Source: Rhizobium chutanense
GTDB lineage: Bacteria > Pseudomonadota > Alphaproteobacteria > Rhizobiales > Rhizobiaceae
NCBI RefSeq assembly: GCF_002531935.1
Contig: NZ_NWSV01000022.1
Location: 1 to 64,000, forward strand
Reading direction: 5' to 3'
Length of the DNA stretch: 64,000 bases
Shown: in pieces, positions 17,611 through 27,580 of the stretch
Numbering within the stretch: the first letter of the stretch is position 1
How the letters are laid out: each line of letters begins with the position of its first letter
Program-made: the position numbers and the translations under genes
The notes under the pieces: generated by a model
Databases searched by the model: none
What the model was told of the DNA's origin: nothing
Seen by the model: the letters and a program-made list of their open reading frames with translations, nothing else

Positions 17611-19462
17611 TCAAGACTCGCCTCGCGTCCACCTGACAGAACGGCTTTCTCCGTAAAAGTAGCAGAGCTTCACTGCCCCCTTGCATGCACATCTGATATC
17701 CAACAATGCGCTGGTAGAAGGGCATCGCGTGTCGGGACAGCTCAGATATGCAAGCGCCGAAGCTCATCAGGATTGGTCATGAGCCCCCTTGCAGCGCGAC
17801 AAGCAAGGGGTCTCATCTAGACTGTCGCTCAGTAGCCCGTTGCCCTCAGAGCCTTATTGGTCGTTCATGTTCACACTGACCTACAACGCGCCAATTCGCC
17901 TGTCCTGTCACTCGTACGGGATGAATCTCGCAAATGACCGCCCGGAAGCCTTGAGACCCGGCGCCGCAAGTACGGGGCCAAAAGAGCAGCGCAACAGGCA
18001 AGGTGACACGTGATGCGCATTGCCTCGTCGAAAATGTTCCTGAATACGCTGAGGCAGTGCCGCCGCCAACATCGTCTTCACGCGCCGCCGCCCCTAAAGC
18101 ACCTTGACGACCAGTTTAGCGATTAGACAACCACCTCCTGGACACGATCCACGAACCGGTTGCAGTCCCGGTTCGCGCCAGGTGCGGGATAGCAGCCTGG
18201 CGGCATGGATCATTCATGCGGCGAAGATAGGCATTTCCACATTTGGTGATGCCCAATAGCTAGCGAATGGGATATGCGCTGCGCCTCATGTTGGCGCGCG
18301 AGCACATGCAAGATGGCACGGTGGAGATCGACCGTTTTCATCTCGGTGAGCGACCGAGAATGGATCCGGACGGTCTACCGCCTGGACGGGGCCGAAAAGG
18401 CCTTTCGATACATGCAGGGCGCGCGACGGCGAAAGGGATCGAACCGCAACCTGCCTGATGGGCGGTGAGGCGTTCATGGCGATTGGCAAGAGCTTTGCTA
18501 CGCATGAGAACGTAAAGCATTCGAGCCGCGAATTCGTCCAAGTCGCCGTCCACTCGGTGGGAGGTTTCAGGTCCCGGGTCCGCCGCACCATTGCCGGCGT
18601 CTTTCATCATATCAGCCCGCAGCATGCCTTGTCTTTCCACGAGATCGGCTTCCGCTGGTCACAGCGCATTGTTACGGGCCAGGCAGTGCGGATACTAGTC
18701 ACGGGTGCCGCCGGCGCTGCGATTGCTGCAAGTCTTTCGCGCTATTACCGGCCGGCAATGCGCAGAAGTCCGGATGCCGGGATCATCGTTAGATCTCCCA
18801 GCCTTTTGTGATAAGGCCGCGTTGTTTAGCGGAAGCCAGCAAGGAGTTCGAAGACGAAGGCCGACCTCACTGGCGCCGCAATTGGCGACAGTTGCCACTA
18901 CCCTGGTATCGTTGGGCCAATCCCACCATAGAAGAGATCATGTCGATGTTTCGTCGTAACCGGCTTGCGCGGCACCGGCGGCCGTCAGCGTTGATAGCAA
19001 TCCGAGCCGATCGCCACATCAAGCACGGACCTCCGGTCTGGAGAACGGGTCGTCGCTGCATCTCTCGAAGGATCGCCGCTGTCGTTATGGGTTCACGCAG
19101 GAGCTGCGCCATAGCCGCTCACTAACCGGATGCGAGCATATCACCTGTGCATGCAATCCAATACCGGGACTGCGCTAGTTTGAATCGCGGGCTCTTCTCC
19201 GTGGTTTTTGAGGTTCTGCTGCAATGATGCGTTTACGCTACCAGTTATCAACGGCCTGGCCATGTCTTCGGGATCTGCCGGCCTCCCGTCACCTGAGCTC
19301 GATTCCGCAGAGCCGCCCCATGCCACAACAGCAAAAAACGGGACCCACGGTGATTGAGCGGCGTCCGAACGAGGCTCGGCAAGCTGGAGCGGTCGATGGT
19401 CGCAGTCGCGCCCCTTGCACTCTGGTTAAGTCGCTTGAGCCCCTGATAAATTCTGACCTTCC
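17611..19462. other. 1.85-kb stretch without a recognisable gene, between the two halves of the T6SS
   Basis: Short frames occur on both strands but none shows a domain, a good start or consistent coding character. It lies upstream of tssK on one side and of the repeat-protein gene on the other, so promoters for both should be here. It may also contain decayed genes too diverged to read. Confidence 0.35.
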
Positions 19463-19489
19463 GTCAGCAGTCGGTGCCCGACAGCTGAC
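19463..19489. promoter_or_regulatory. Inverted repeat upstream of the repeat-protein gene
   Basis: GTCAGC-A-GTCGG-TGC-CCGAC-A-GCTGAC is a near-perfect palindrome with arms of 12 nt and one A-A mismatch per arm. It lies about 40 nt before the start codon. The GTCAGC half resembles the first block of the tts box bound by TtsI, but the rest does not follow that consensus. It may be an operator or an RNA hairpin; the evidence is symmetry only. Confidence 0.45.
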
Positions 19490-19527
19490 CCCTTGTTTCC
19501 TGAAGGCCATATCCCAGGGGGGTGAGC

Positions 19528-22074
19528 ATGGTTGACAGGGACCCTCGGACTAAGGGGCAGGGCTCTTCGCGGCCGGATGAGGGCCGGCACCCAGCGGATC
19601 AAAGAGCGCAGTCTTCAGTGGCGCGTGTCGATCAAGTGGCCGACAACTTCAATTCGGACGACATCTGGCAAGAGAATTCGGTATTGCGTTACGTGGAAAG
19701 GCTAAGCGTCGACCAGCCAAGCCCGCCGACCGAGCTTCAAAGCCCTGAAGAACAAACCCCGCAAATGATGGCTGACATGACGGAACTGACGAGAGTTCCG
19801 GTCGTCCCGGCAGAGACCGCGTTCAACCTCACGAGGACAACAGATGAATACAATAATGCCGATCGCACTATTCACCTCGTCGAGGGCCAGCCGCTGGAGA
19901 CTGGCCCTCAGCGCGGGGGGCTGCATGGCCTTGGGAATTTAGAAGCCTCAGCGGTTGCCGGGCCCACCGAGGTGCCGGGTGGAAGAGAGGAGCATTCGGC
20001 CATGTCCGAGGTGCCCGCGGAGCCCAGCGATCCGACCGGTGGCGGGCGCAAGAGGCGGACTACTGAGAAGGACGCAGATCCCAGGCCCAGCCGCAGGCAG
20101 ACGTTATATGCTCAAAGGCCGCTGGCGTTGGCGCCTGATCTCAGCGCCGCGAATGCCGGCATAATCGTGGGGGCCTCAACGGGCGATCTCGTCAATCGAG
20201 CGGCGTTCCGGACGGTGTCGGCCCAGGACCAGGCGAGGCTGGACGAAATCGCCAGGCAGACACCGCGGCAGTCGAGGCAGAGCAAGGGGGCGTGGGCGGA
20301 CGCGCTGAAGGCGGCCCATCCCAATCTCAGCGCCGCCGATGCCGCCGTAATCGTGGGCGTCGTAAAGCGGGTTATCGCCAGGAGGGCGGCGTATCGAACG
20401 GTGTCGGCCCAGGACCGGGCGAGGCTTGACGAGATCAAGGCGGCGACACCGCAGCTGCCGGGGCAGAGCAAGGGGGCGTGGGCGGACGCGCTGAAGGCGG
20501 CCCATCCCGATCTCAGCGCCGCCGATGCCGCCATAATCGTGAATGCCGTAAAGCAGGATATTGCTAAAAGGACAGCGTTCCAGACGGTGTCGGCCCAGGA
20601 CCACGCGAGGCTGGACGAAATCGCCAGGCAGACACCGCAGCTACAGGGGCAGAGCAAGGGGGCGTGGGCGGACGCACTGAAGGCGGCCCATCCCGATCTC
20701 AGCGCCGCCGATGCCGCCGCCATCGTGGGCGCCGTAAAGCGGGTTATCGCCAGGAGGGCGGCTTTTCAGACGGTGTCGGCCCAGGATCAGGCGAGGCTGG
20801 ACGAAATCGCTAGGCAGACACCGCGGCTGCCGGGGCAGAGCAAGGGGGCGTGGGCGGACGCGCTGAAGGCGGCCCATCCCGATCTCAGCGCCGCCGATGC
20901 CGCCATAATTGTGGGTTCCGTAAAGCATAATATTGTAAAAAGGGCGGCGTTCCGGACGGTGTCGGCTCAGGACCAGGCGAGGCTGGACGAAATCGCCAGG
21001 CAAACACCGCGACAGTCGAGGCAGAGCAAGGGGGCGTGGGCGGACGCGCTGAAGGCGGCCCATCCCGATCTCAGCGCCGCCGATGCCGCCACAATCGTGG
21101 GCGCCTTAAAGGACGATATCGCCGTGAGGGCAGCGTTCCGGACGGTGTCGGCCCAGGACCAGGCGAGGCTGGACGAAATCGCGGCGGTGACACCGCGGCA
21201 GGGGCGGAGCAATGCGGCCTGGGCGGACGCGCTGAAGGCGGCCCATCCCGATCTCAGCGCCGCCGATGCCGCCACCATCGTGGGCGCCGCAAAGGACGAA
21301 ATCGCCAGGAGGGCGGCGTTCCGGACGGTGTCGGCCCAGGACCAGGCGAGGCTGGACGAACTCGCTAGGCAGACACCGCAGCTGCCGGGGCAGAGCAATG
21401 CGGCCTGGGCGGACGCGCTGAAGGCGGCCCATCCCGATCTCAGCGCCGCCGATGCCGCCGTAATCGTGGGTGCCATAAAGCAGGATATTGCTAAAAGGGC
21501 GGCGTTCCGGACGGTGTCGGCCCAGGACCAGGCGAGGCTGGACGAAATCGCGGCGGCAACACCGCGGCAGGGGGGGAGCAATGCGGCCTGGGCCGATGCG
21601 CTGAAGGCGGCCCATCCCGATCTCAGCGCCGCCGATGCCGCCACCATCCTGGGCACCTTTAGGGACGATATCGCCAGGAGGGCGGCGTTCCGGACGGTGT
21701 CGGCCCAGGATCAGGCGAGGCTGGACGAGATCAAGGCGGCGACACCGCAGCTGCCGGGGCAGAGCAAGGGGGCGTGGGCGGACGCGCTGAAGGCGGCCCA
21801 TCCCGATCTCAGCGCCGCCGATGCCGCCATAGTCGTGGGTGCCGTAAGGCGCGATATCGCCGTGAGGACGGCGTTCCAGACGGTGTCGGCCCAGGACCAG
21901 GCGAGGCTGGACGAAATCGCTAGGCAGACACCGCAGCTGCCGGGGCAGAGCAAGGGGGCGTGGGCAGACGCACTGAAGGCGGCCCATCCCGATCTCAGCG
22001 CCGCCGATGCCGCCATAATCGTGGGTGCCTCGAAGAAACGGATAGCCAGGAGGGCAGCGTTCAAGGTGATATAG
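19528..22074 (+). CDS. Repeat protein with ten ~62-residue modules, candidate secreted effector
   Basis: An intact 848-residue protein; ATG 19528 is preferred to the GTG at 19522 because AGGGGGGTGAGC sits directly before it. Residues 1-220 are polar and look disordered. They contain a basic, bipartite nuclear-localisation-like patch (RKRRTTEK then RPSRRQ) near residues 175-192. A degenerate half module (LAPDLSAANAGIIVG) precedes ten tandem modules, each reading RAAFRTVSAQDQARLDEI, then a short variable linker, GAWADALKAAHPDLSAADAA, then a variable helix such as IIVGAVKQDIAK. The protein ends seven codons into an eleventh module. Modules are almost identical except in the linker and in the last helix. 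There is no signal peptide. I do not recognise the family. The NLS-like patch and the effector-rich surroundings suggest a host-targeted protein; this is inference. It is transcribed away from tssK and could also be a T6SS cargo. Confidence 0.7.
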   Translation: MVDRDPRTKGQGSSRPDEGRHPADQRAQSSVARVDQVADNFNSDDIWQENSVLRYVERLSVDQPSPPTELQSPEEQTPQMMADMTELTRVPVVPAETAFNLTRTTDEYNNADRTIHLVEGQPLETGPQRGGLHGLGNLEASAVAGPTEVPGGREEHSAMSEVPAEPSDPTGGGRKRRTTEKDADPRPSRRQTLYAQRPLALAPDLSAANAGIIVGASTGDLVNRAAFRTVSAQDQARLDEIARQTPRQSRQSKGAWADALKAAHPNLSAADAAVIVGVVKRVIARRAAYRTVSAQDRARLDEIKAATPQLPGQSKGAWADALKAAHPDLSAADAAIIVNAVKQDIAKRTAFQTVSAQDHARLDEIARQTPQLQGQSKGAWADALKAAHPDLSAADAAAIVGAVKRVIARRAAFQTVSAQDQARLDEIARQTPRLPGQSKGAWADALKAAHPDLSAADAAIIVGSVKHNIVKRAAFRTVSAQDQARLDEIARQTPRQSRQSKGAWADALKAAHPDLSAADAATIVGALKDDIAVRAAFRTVSAQDQARLDEIAAVTPRQGRSNAAWADALKAAHPDLSAADAATIVGAAKDEIARRAAFRTVSAQDQARLDELARQTPQLPGQSNAAWADALKAAHPDLSAADAAVIVGAIKQDIAKRAAFRTVSAQDQARLDEIAAATPRQGGSNAAWADALKAAHPDLSAADAATILGTFRDDIARRAAFRTVSAQDQARLDEIKAATPQLPGQSKGAWADALKAAHPDLSAADAAIVVGAVRRDIAVRTAFQTVSAQDQARLDEIARQTPQLPGQSKGAWADALKAAHPDLSAADAAIIVGASKKRIARRAAFKVI
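20197..22050 (+). repeat. Tandem array of ten 183-186-bp units inside the repeat-protein gene
   Basis: Eight units of 186 bp and two of 183 bp (the sixth and eighth, each lacking one linker codon) fill exactly 1854 bp. Long stretches are identical between units at nucleotide level, showing recent duplication or gene conversion. Differences concentrate in the codons of the linker after DEI and of the helix after SAADAA. Confidence 0.95.
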
Positions 22075-23159
22075 GACGGCTCATGACTCATCACCACATT
22101 CCCTAGGAACTGCACCATCATGTGCGTTGGTTGTCCACCACGGGATTGCATGAGCATGTGAGAGCGCCGAATTTTTCTTCAGTCTGGAGGCCAATACCTG
22201 GCTCGAGATCGATATTTAGGGGCACGACGGCCGGCGCATTCCGGCTGACTAACACGCCGAGAGCGACCTCGTCTTCGACGGTCGGGAGCGCAGAATGTCG
22301 GCTCGCATGCCGCTGCGACCATCAGCCCGCTCCTCGCAAGATTGGCGCCAAGGCCGCCGTCGAACGATGGCGACGAGGCAAGTTTTTCCAAAACTTTCTT
22401 TAGCATAGAGGTAGAAGGATCGCTACAGCGGGGTTGCAGTGCGCGGGCGGCTAGGGTGACTAAGTGCGTGCACTCCACGACCGTCAAACGGGGTCGGTGT
22501 CCGTCAATTCGAAATCGCAGGGATCTGCACGAGAGACCGCGTGGTTGCCCTGCACGACTAATGGAAGCAGGGTCGACAGTCACGTTGGGATGCGGTAGGT
22601 GCGCGATAGAACGGGGGATTGGCGGCGGGACTCGATTCTTTTTAGAAGATCACGCAAAGCCGCATCACACCCATTGTCAAAAGTAAATACCGCGACGATG
22701 GTTATTAACCTTCGACTTCCGTCGAAAACGGCAATGGCGCTCACGAAGGAGGCCGGCCGCTGCGAAACCCCGCCATCTCCGCACCCCACTCCTTCGCTCC
22801 AACTGGGAGCAAAATGAATGAGGCAACGTGCGAATCTCGGGGAGCATCGTTACATGCGGTCAATACGGATCTCATCCAGATTGTCGCCCTATATGCCTCG
22901 TGCGGCGGTCCGGCGGAGCGCAGGAGATATAATGCCGTTGAAGTGCTCGAGCCGTTCTACCACTGACGCCGGGTCGCTGCACGCGCGATGGCGCCGACAC
23001 CCCCAAGAGCGATCGCCGAGGACGCCATCCACCTTATGCAGCAACTGGCGCGGAGGCGGCCGCGCGAAGACTTCGTAGTTGGAGGCCTTCAGGCTCACGT
23101 TTGCAACGGTACTCCGCAGGTTGCCCTTTGCAACGACTGCCCGACGATGTTAATTCAAT
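22075..23159. other. 1.1-kb stretch without a recognisable gene
   Basis: Only short, motif-free frames on both strands. Nothing can be assigned. It ends at an IS3 relic. Confidence 0.35.
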
Positions 23160-23645
23160 CTGGCTGAGCTTGTACCGTCAAGTTTATCCAGTTTGGGGTT
23201 CGCTCCAGCGGTGGGTTGCGCATCTGCGGCGGCATCGGCGGGTTTAGGTGCGGAGACCATTCCGGCTGCGCAGCACTGCATCACGTCGCGGGTTGCCGAT
23301 CTGGGCGAACTCTGCAGGGTTAGTTAGCCGAGGCCAGAGTGCTTGGCTTGCCACGCTCCTCGATAACCCGATCCAGTCCACAGGCGACCGCAGGCCGGAG
23401 AGCGAAGTATCGGCGACGAGAGTCCGGCTTTCCTCACGACCATCAGAAGCCTGAACCCGCGCCAACGATCATTGGCAGCCAGCGGGATCAACACCAACGC
23501 TTGCCTTTCGCTCGTTTCCGGCCACGGCGCTTGCGCATCGTGAGCTTCTCCTCCCGATGGACCCGGAAGAGCTTCTTGTTGTTCACAAGGTGTCCCTCGC
23601 GCCTGAGCAGCACATAGCTGCGTCAAGATCCGAAGCGGCGGCATT
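23160..23645 (-). mobile_element. IS3-family OrfB relic
   Basis: The minus strand carries scrambled pieces of an IS3 (IS407-like) OrfB. They are IPLAANDRW (from the IPxxANxRWSLDF block before the first Asp), then in another frame ESRTLVADTSLSGLR, and at the left end the AEPQTG and WINL-type terminal coding region. Multiple indels and a missing DDE core make it inactive. It sits immediately upstream of the rightward T6SS block. Confidence 0.65.
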
Positions 23646-23688
23646 CACGCCCCAAGCATTCACGACATATACGAATGTCGATTGTGCA

Positions 23689-23708
23689 TGAGCAATCGCG
23701 TCTGCTCA
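23689..23708. promoter_or_regulatory. Small inverted repeat upstream of tssA
   Basis: TGAGCA-N8-TGCTCA lies about 65 nt before the tssA start. It is a possible operator for the T6SS operon. Symmetry is the only evidence. Confidence 0.3.
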
Positions 23709-23772
23709 TTGCTAAACATTGAGAAACAGAGGCGCGACGATCTTTTATGTCGGGAAAACTGGGATTTGGGTC

Positions 23773-24765
23773 ATGCTCGATGCAGATCATCTATTAAAAC
23801 CGATCAGCGACGGCAACGCATGCGGGGATGCTCTCGATTACGATTTGAGCTTCCTGGAGCTGGAGATAGCGTCGCATGGCAAGCCGCACCAGCAGATAGG
23901 CGACTCCATCGCCACCGAGGAGGCTCCCGATTGGACAGAGGTGTGGCGGCTTGGCCTCGACCTTTCTGCCCGCACTAAGGATCTAAGAGTCGGAATCTTG
24001 CTCACACGATCCGCCCTCAGTCAGTTCGGCTTCTCTGGTCTAAGTCGGGGGCTTGAGCTGCTCGCGGCCTATGTCGAGCTCTACTGGTCAGAGCTACATC
24101 CGCGACCGGATCCAGAAGATGACGAAGATCAGACCGTTCGCCTCAACGCTCTAGCGAGCCTCTGCGATCTCTCCGGGCTCTTGGCAGAAATACGCCAAGT
24201 CCCACTCACCTCCTCCAGGCAATTCGGGACTTTCACGCTCCGCGATTGGGCTGGTGCGCTACGGTCCCAATCTACGGAAATTGATCGTTCGACCATCGAG
24301 CACGCCTTCATCGACACCGATCCACTGCAGCTCGAGCAGATCAGCACTGGTCTCCACGCCAGCCTGGCAGCCGCCACCCATCTAGACGCGAGTGTTCGGC
24401 AGCACGTCGCGAGTGACGAGGCCGTTCGATTCGACCCTCTGATAGTGCTACTCACCCAGGCCAAGGATCTGGTCGACGCCCATCGGAAAAGGGCCCAGCC
24501 TGCAGCCCCGGCATCTCCATTGCCAGACTCTAGCAAGGCCTCTTACCCCGAAGTGATCCGCAACCGCGATGACGTTGTCGAAATTCTTGGCCGCATTTGC
24601 CACTGGTACCAGGTGAATGAGCCCGCGAGCCCGCTGCCAGCCCTCCTGGAGCGCGCGCAGCGACTTGTCTCGAAGGACTTCATGGCTCTTATCAAAGAGT
24701 TGGCGCCAGAAGGGGTTGCCCAATACCGTTCGATTGCCGGTCTGGCGGTCGGCGAGGGCACGTGA
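23773..24765 (+). CDS. tssA: T6SS protein TssA (ImpA)
   Basis: About 330 residues, starting at MLDADHLLKPIS; an upstream in-frame start at 23719 would add 18 unconserved residues. The N-terminal ImpA domain shows the expected acidic, hydrophobic start (GNACGDALDYDLSFLELE) and DWTEVWRLGLDLSARTKDLR, followed by LELLAAYVELYWSELHPRPD. The C terminus has VVEILGRICHWYQVNEPASP and the LLERAQRLVSKDFM block. TssA organises baseplate and sheath polymerisation. It opens the rightward block, and its stop is about 35 nt from the tssB start. Confidence 0.9.
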   Translation: MLDADHLLKPISDGNACGDALDYDLSFLELEIASHGKPHQQIGDSIATEEAPDWTEVWRLGLDLSARTKDLRVGILLTRSALSQFGFSGLSRGLELLAAYVELYWSELHPRPDPEDDEDQTVRLNALASLCDLSGLLAEIRQVPLTSSRQFGTFTLRDWAGALRSQSTEIDRSTIEHAFIDTDPLQLEQISTGLHASLAAATHLDASVRQHVASDEAVRFDPLIVLLTQAKDLVDAHRKRAQPAAPASPLPDSSKASYPEVIRNRDDVVEILGRICHWYQVNEPASPLPALLERAQRLVSKDFMALIKELAPEGVAQYRSIAGLAVGEGT

Positions 24766-24800
24766 CGTGCGCAATCTTCCCTATCAGGAGAGTGGAACAC

Positions 24801-25355
24801 ATGACAAAGGCGAGTAGTCAAAAGTTCATCGCGCGGGTTCGTCCGCCTCGCGTACAGATCGAATACGACGTCGAGACCTATGGCTCTCAGAAGAAGGTTC
24901 AGCTTCCCTTCGTGGTCGGCGTGATGTCCGACCTCGCCGGCAATGCTGCCGAGCCGCTTGCCCCTGTCGCGGAGCGCAAGATGATGGAGATCGATATCGA
25001 CAATTTCGATGATCGGCTCAGATCGCTGAGGCCCAGGGTGGTGATGCGGGTGCCGAACCTATTGACCGGAGAAGGCCAACTCGCTGTCGACTTGACGTTC
25101 GAGCGGCTCGAAGATTTCTCGCCGGCGGCCGTGGCGCGCAAGGTCGACAGCCTTAGCAGGCTGCTCGAGGCGCGAACGGAGCTCTCCAATCTGCTGGCCT
25201 ATATGGACGGTAAGAACGGTGCCGAAGAGTTGCTCACCCACTTCCTCGCGGATTCGGCACTGCTAAGCGCCCTCGGCAATGGCATCGAGACTGAGAAGCC
25301 TGATGCATTGGTTGCCGCTCCGCCATTGCCATCCCCAGACACAGAGGAGAACTGA
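24801..25355 (+). CDS. tssB: T6SS sheath small subunit TssB (VipA)
   Basis: 184 residues from ATG 24801 (AGGAG upstream). Family blocks: SQKFIARVRPPRVQIEYDVE, KKVQLPFVVGVMSDLAG, DIDNFDDRLRSLRPRV and LTFERLEDFSPAAVA. TssB and TssC form the contractile sheath. A tssC start follows 2 nt after the stop, so the two are translationally coupled. Confidence 0.95.
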   Translation: MTKASSQKFIARVRPPRVQIEYDVETYGSQKKVQLPFVVGVMSDLAGNAAEPLAPVAERKMMEIDIDNFDDRLRSLRPRVVMRVPNLLTGEGQLAVDLTFERLEDFSPAAVARKVDSLSRLLEARTELSNLLAYMDGKNGAEELLTHFLADSALLSALGNGIETEKPDALVAAPPLPSPDTEEN

Positions 25356-25357
25356 TC

Positions 25358-26845
25358 ATGATGCCTGCAGATGCCACAGATGTACAGGTCGCCACCGTTG
25401 ATCTCGGCGATTTCACCCGCATGCTTCGATTCGAGTTCAAGATCCGCTCGGACCACTCCCGTGACTTGGTGGAGAGTGCCGTCCGAACACTGGCCGAGCA
25501 GGCACTTCAAAACACGTCGCTAATCAGCGACGATGTCGTCACGACTATCCAAGCAATGATTGCTTCGATCGACCAGAAGCTTTCTGCACAACTCAACGAG
25601 ATCCTCCATCACGAAAATTTCCAGCGCGTGGAATCAGCTTGGCGGGGCTTGCATCACCTTGCCATCAACACCGAAACCGATGAAACGTTGAAGATTCGCG
25701 TTCTCCCAGTTTCAAAGGTGGAGATGTCCCGAACTCTGCGGAAATATAAGGGTGTCACCTGGGATCAGAGTCCGCTATTCAAAAAAATTTACGAAGACGA
25801 ATACGGCCAAATCGGCGGTGAACCCTATGGCTGCCTGATTGCCGACTACTATTTCGACCATACCCCACCGGACGTAGAGTTGCTTTCGGGACTGGCGCAG
25901 ATCGCGGCGGCGAGCCACTCACCGCTTATATCTGCCGTCTCACCACATCTGCTGCAGATGGATTCTTGGCGTGAGCTTGCGAACCCGCGTGACATCACAA
26001 AAATCTTCCTCACGCCCGAACATGCCCCTTGGCGGGCGTTCCGCGAGAGCGAGAACTCTCGGTACGTGGCCCTGACCTTACCACGCACCCTTGGCCGGCT
26101 GCCCTACGGGGCCAAAACCAACCCGGTCGATGAATTCGCCTTCGAGGAGGACACAGACGGCGGCGACAGCGAGAAATACCTTTGGACGAACGCAGCCTAC
26201 GCCATGGGCGTAAATATCACGCGCTCGTTCAAGCTCTATGGCTGGCTCTCCAGAATTCGTGGCGTCGAATCCGGCGGCCTGGTCGAGGGTCTGCCGGTAC
26301 ATACCTTCCGCAGCGACGACGGTGGCGTCGACCTAAAATGCCCCACTGAGATCGCGATCAGCGACCGCCGTGAGGCCGAACTGTCCAAAAACGGTCTTCT
26401 ACCGCTGTTGCACCGCAAAAACACGGACCTCGGCGTATTTATTGGCGCTCAAACTATTAACAAGCCGGTCAAATACGAAGACCCCGACGCGTCAGCGAAC
26501 GCCGAACTCAGTGCACGGCTACCCTACATCTTCGCAACCTGCCGCTTCGCACATTATTTGAAGTGTATGGTCCGGGACAAGATTGGCACGTTCAAGGAGC
26601 GCCACGAGGTCGAGGAGTGGCTCAACCAATGGATTCAGGGCTATGTCCACCCCTCGCCCGAGCTTGGGAGCGAAGAGAGTAAGGCACAGCAGCCGCTCTC
26701 CTCAGCCGAGGTCAAGGTGGAAGAGGTCGAAGATAATCCCGGATATTACGTTGCGAGATTTTACATGCGGCCACACTACCAGCTCGAAGGCCTAACCATC
26801 TCTTTGAGACTTGTCTCGCGCCTGCCATCCGCCCGCAAGGACTGA
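25358..26845 (+). CDS. tssC: T6SS sheath large subunit TssC (VipB)
   Basis: 495 residues, the normal length. Blocks typical of TssC: QKLSAQLNEILHHENFQRVE, SAWRGLHHL, DQSPLFKKIYEDEYG, GEPYGCLIADYYFDH, RLPYGAKTNPVDEF and, near the C terminus, PEIAISDRREAEL-type and FARFYMRPHYQLEGL-type motifs. The frame is intact, with GAGGAG before the start. It is the major sheath component that would need ClpV for recycling, yet tssH is degraded downstream. Confidence 0.96.
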   Translation: MMPADATDVQVATVDLGDFTRMLRFEFKIRSDHSRDLVESAVRTLAEQALQNTSLISDDVVTTIQAMIASIDQKLSAQLNEILHHENFQRVESAWRGLHHLAINTETDETLKIRVLPVSKVEMSRTLRKYKGVTWDQSPLFKKIYEDEYGQIGGEPYGCLIADYYFDHTPPDVELLSGLAQIAAASHSPLISAVSPHLLQMDSWRELANPRDITKIFLTPEHAPWRAFRESENSRYVALTLPRTLGRLPYGAKTNPVDEFAFEEDTDGGDSEKYLWTNAAYAMGVNITRSFKLYGWLSRIRGVESGGLVEGLPVHTFRSDDGGVDLKCPTEIAISDRREAELSKNGLLPLLHRKNTDLGVFIGAQTINKPVKYEDPDASANAELSARLPYIFATCRFAHYLKCMVRDKIGTFKERHEVEEWLNQWIQGYVHPSPELGSEESKAQQPLSSAEVKVEEVEDNPGYYVARFYMRPHYQLEGLTISLRLVSRLPSARKD

Positions 26846-26960
26846 GAAAACCCGCAGATGATTGTGCTCCGTTCTCGGCGCCAAAACTCCGGAATAGCTG
26901 CCCCGGGCTGGCCGATGCAATCCAGGCCCAATCAGATCAACGAGAAAAGGAAAGTCCATC

Positions 26961-27494
26961 ATGGCGTTCGACGCGGTTATAAAATTCACGCAAGCGTCCA
27001 AGGACGGCATTTTGCCCAAGGGCGAATCTATCATTCTAAAGGACGGTATCACCCTAGCGGACGAATGGAGCTTTTCACTCGAAAACAAGCTGAACATTGG
27101 GCCTCATACCGCCGGGGCGGGCGCGGGCAAGGCCGAATTCGAGGTCTTCACTATCAAGAAGCAGGTGGATACGTCATCGCCCTCTCTGTACGTTGCCTGT
27201 GGTCGCGGCGCCCACTTCAATAGCGTCGAACTGAAACTTTTCAAAGCGACGGGGAGCGGACAAGCTACATCAGAATCGAACCTGTTCTTGCACTGGAGTT
27301 TCAACATGCTGGTAGTCGAGAAGGTCGAGTGGTCCTATGCGGAAGAGGCCCCCGAGGAGACGATCACATTCCGGTTCGGCGCCTGCAAGGTCATTTATTA
27401 CAGGCAGGATGAAAAAGGCGCTCTTACCAAAGCCGGCGAGGGCATCTGGAACCAAATCGCGAACAGCACCGACTTCAATAGGCTCGTCGGCTGA
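26961..27494 (+). CDS. hcp: T6SS inner-tube protein Hcp (TssD)
   Basis: 177 residues from ATG 26961 with AAGGAAAG upstream. The Hcp1 fold is recognisable from FDAVIKFTQASKDG, EWSFSLENKLNIG, FTIKKQVDTSSPSLYVACGRG, and the end KVIYYRQDEKGALTKAGEG. Hcp hexamers stack to form the expelled tube and act as a chaperone for small effectors. A gap of 115 nt separates it from tssC, enough room for an extra promoter, as expected for a highly expressed protein. Confidence 0.95.
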   Translation: MAFDAVIKFTQASKDGILPKGESIILKDGITLADEWSFSLENKLNIGPHTAGAGAGKAEFEVFTIKKQVDTSSPSLYVACGRGAHFNSVELKLFKATGSGQATSESNLFLHWSFNMLVVEKVEWSYAEEAPEETITFRFGACKVIYYRQDEKGALTKAGEGIWNQIANSTDFNRLVG

Positions 27495-27580
27495 TGGGGC
27501 CATCGGCAACCCGGGAATATTCGGGGCTGCGCGCGAAAACGACGGATCGACTCGTCGCTATTGCACCTGGAGATTGTAAC

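Noticed and set aside
16861..17820. 319-codon plus-strand frame opposite tssK
   Set aside because: Shadow of tssK with no family motif.
20112..21987. Long minus-strand frames with repeated sequence opposite the repeat-protein gene
   Set aside because: They only mirror the tandem 186-bp units. Start sites are poor and the plus-strand gene has a good ribosome site and a coherent protein.
19521..22074. A CRISPR array was considered because of the regular repeats
   Set aside because: The 186-bp units are translated modules within one intact reading frame, not short repeats separated by unique spacers.
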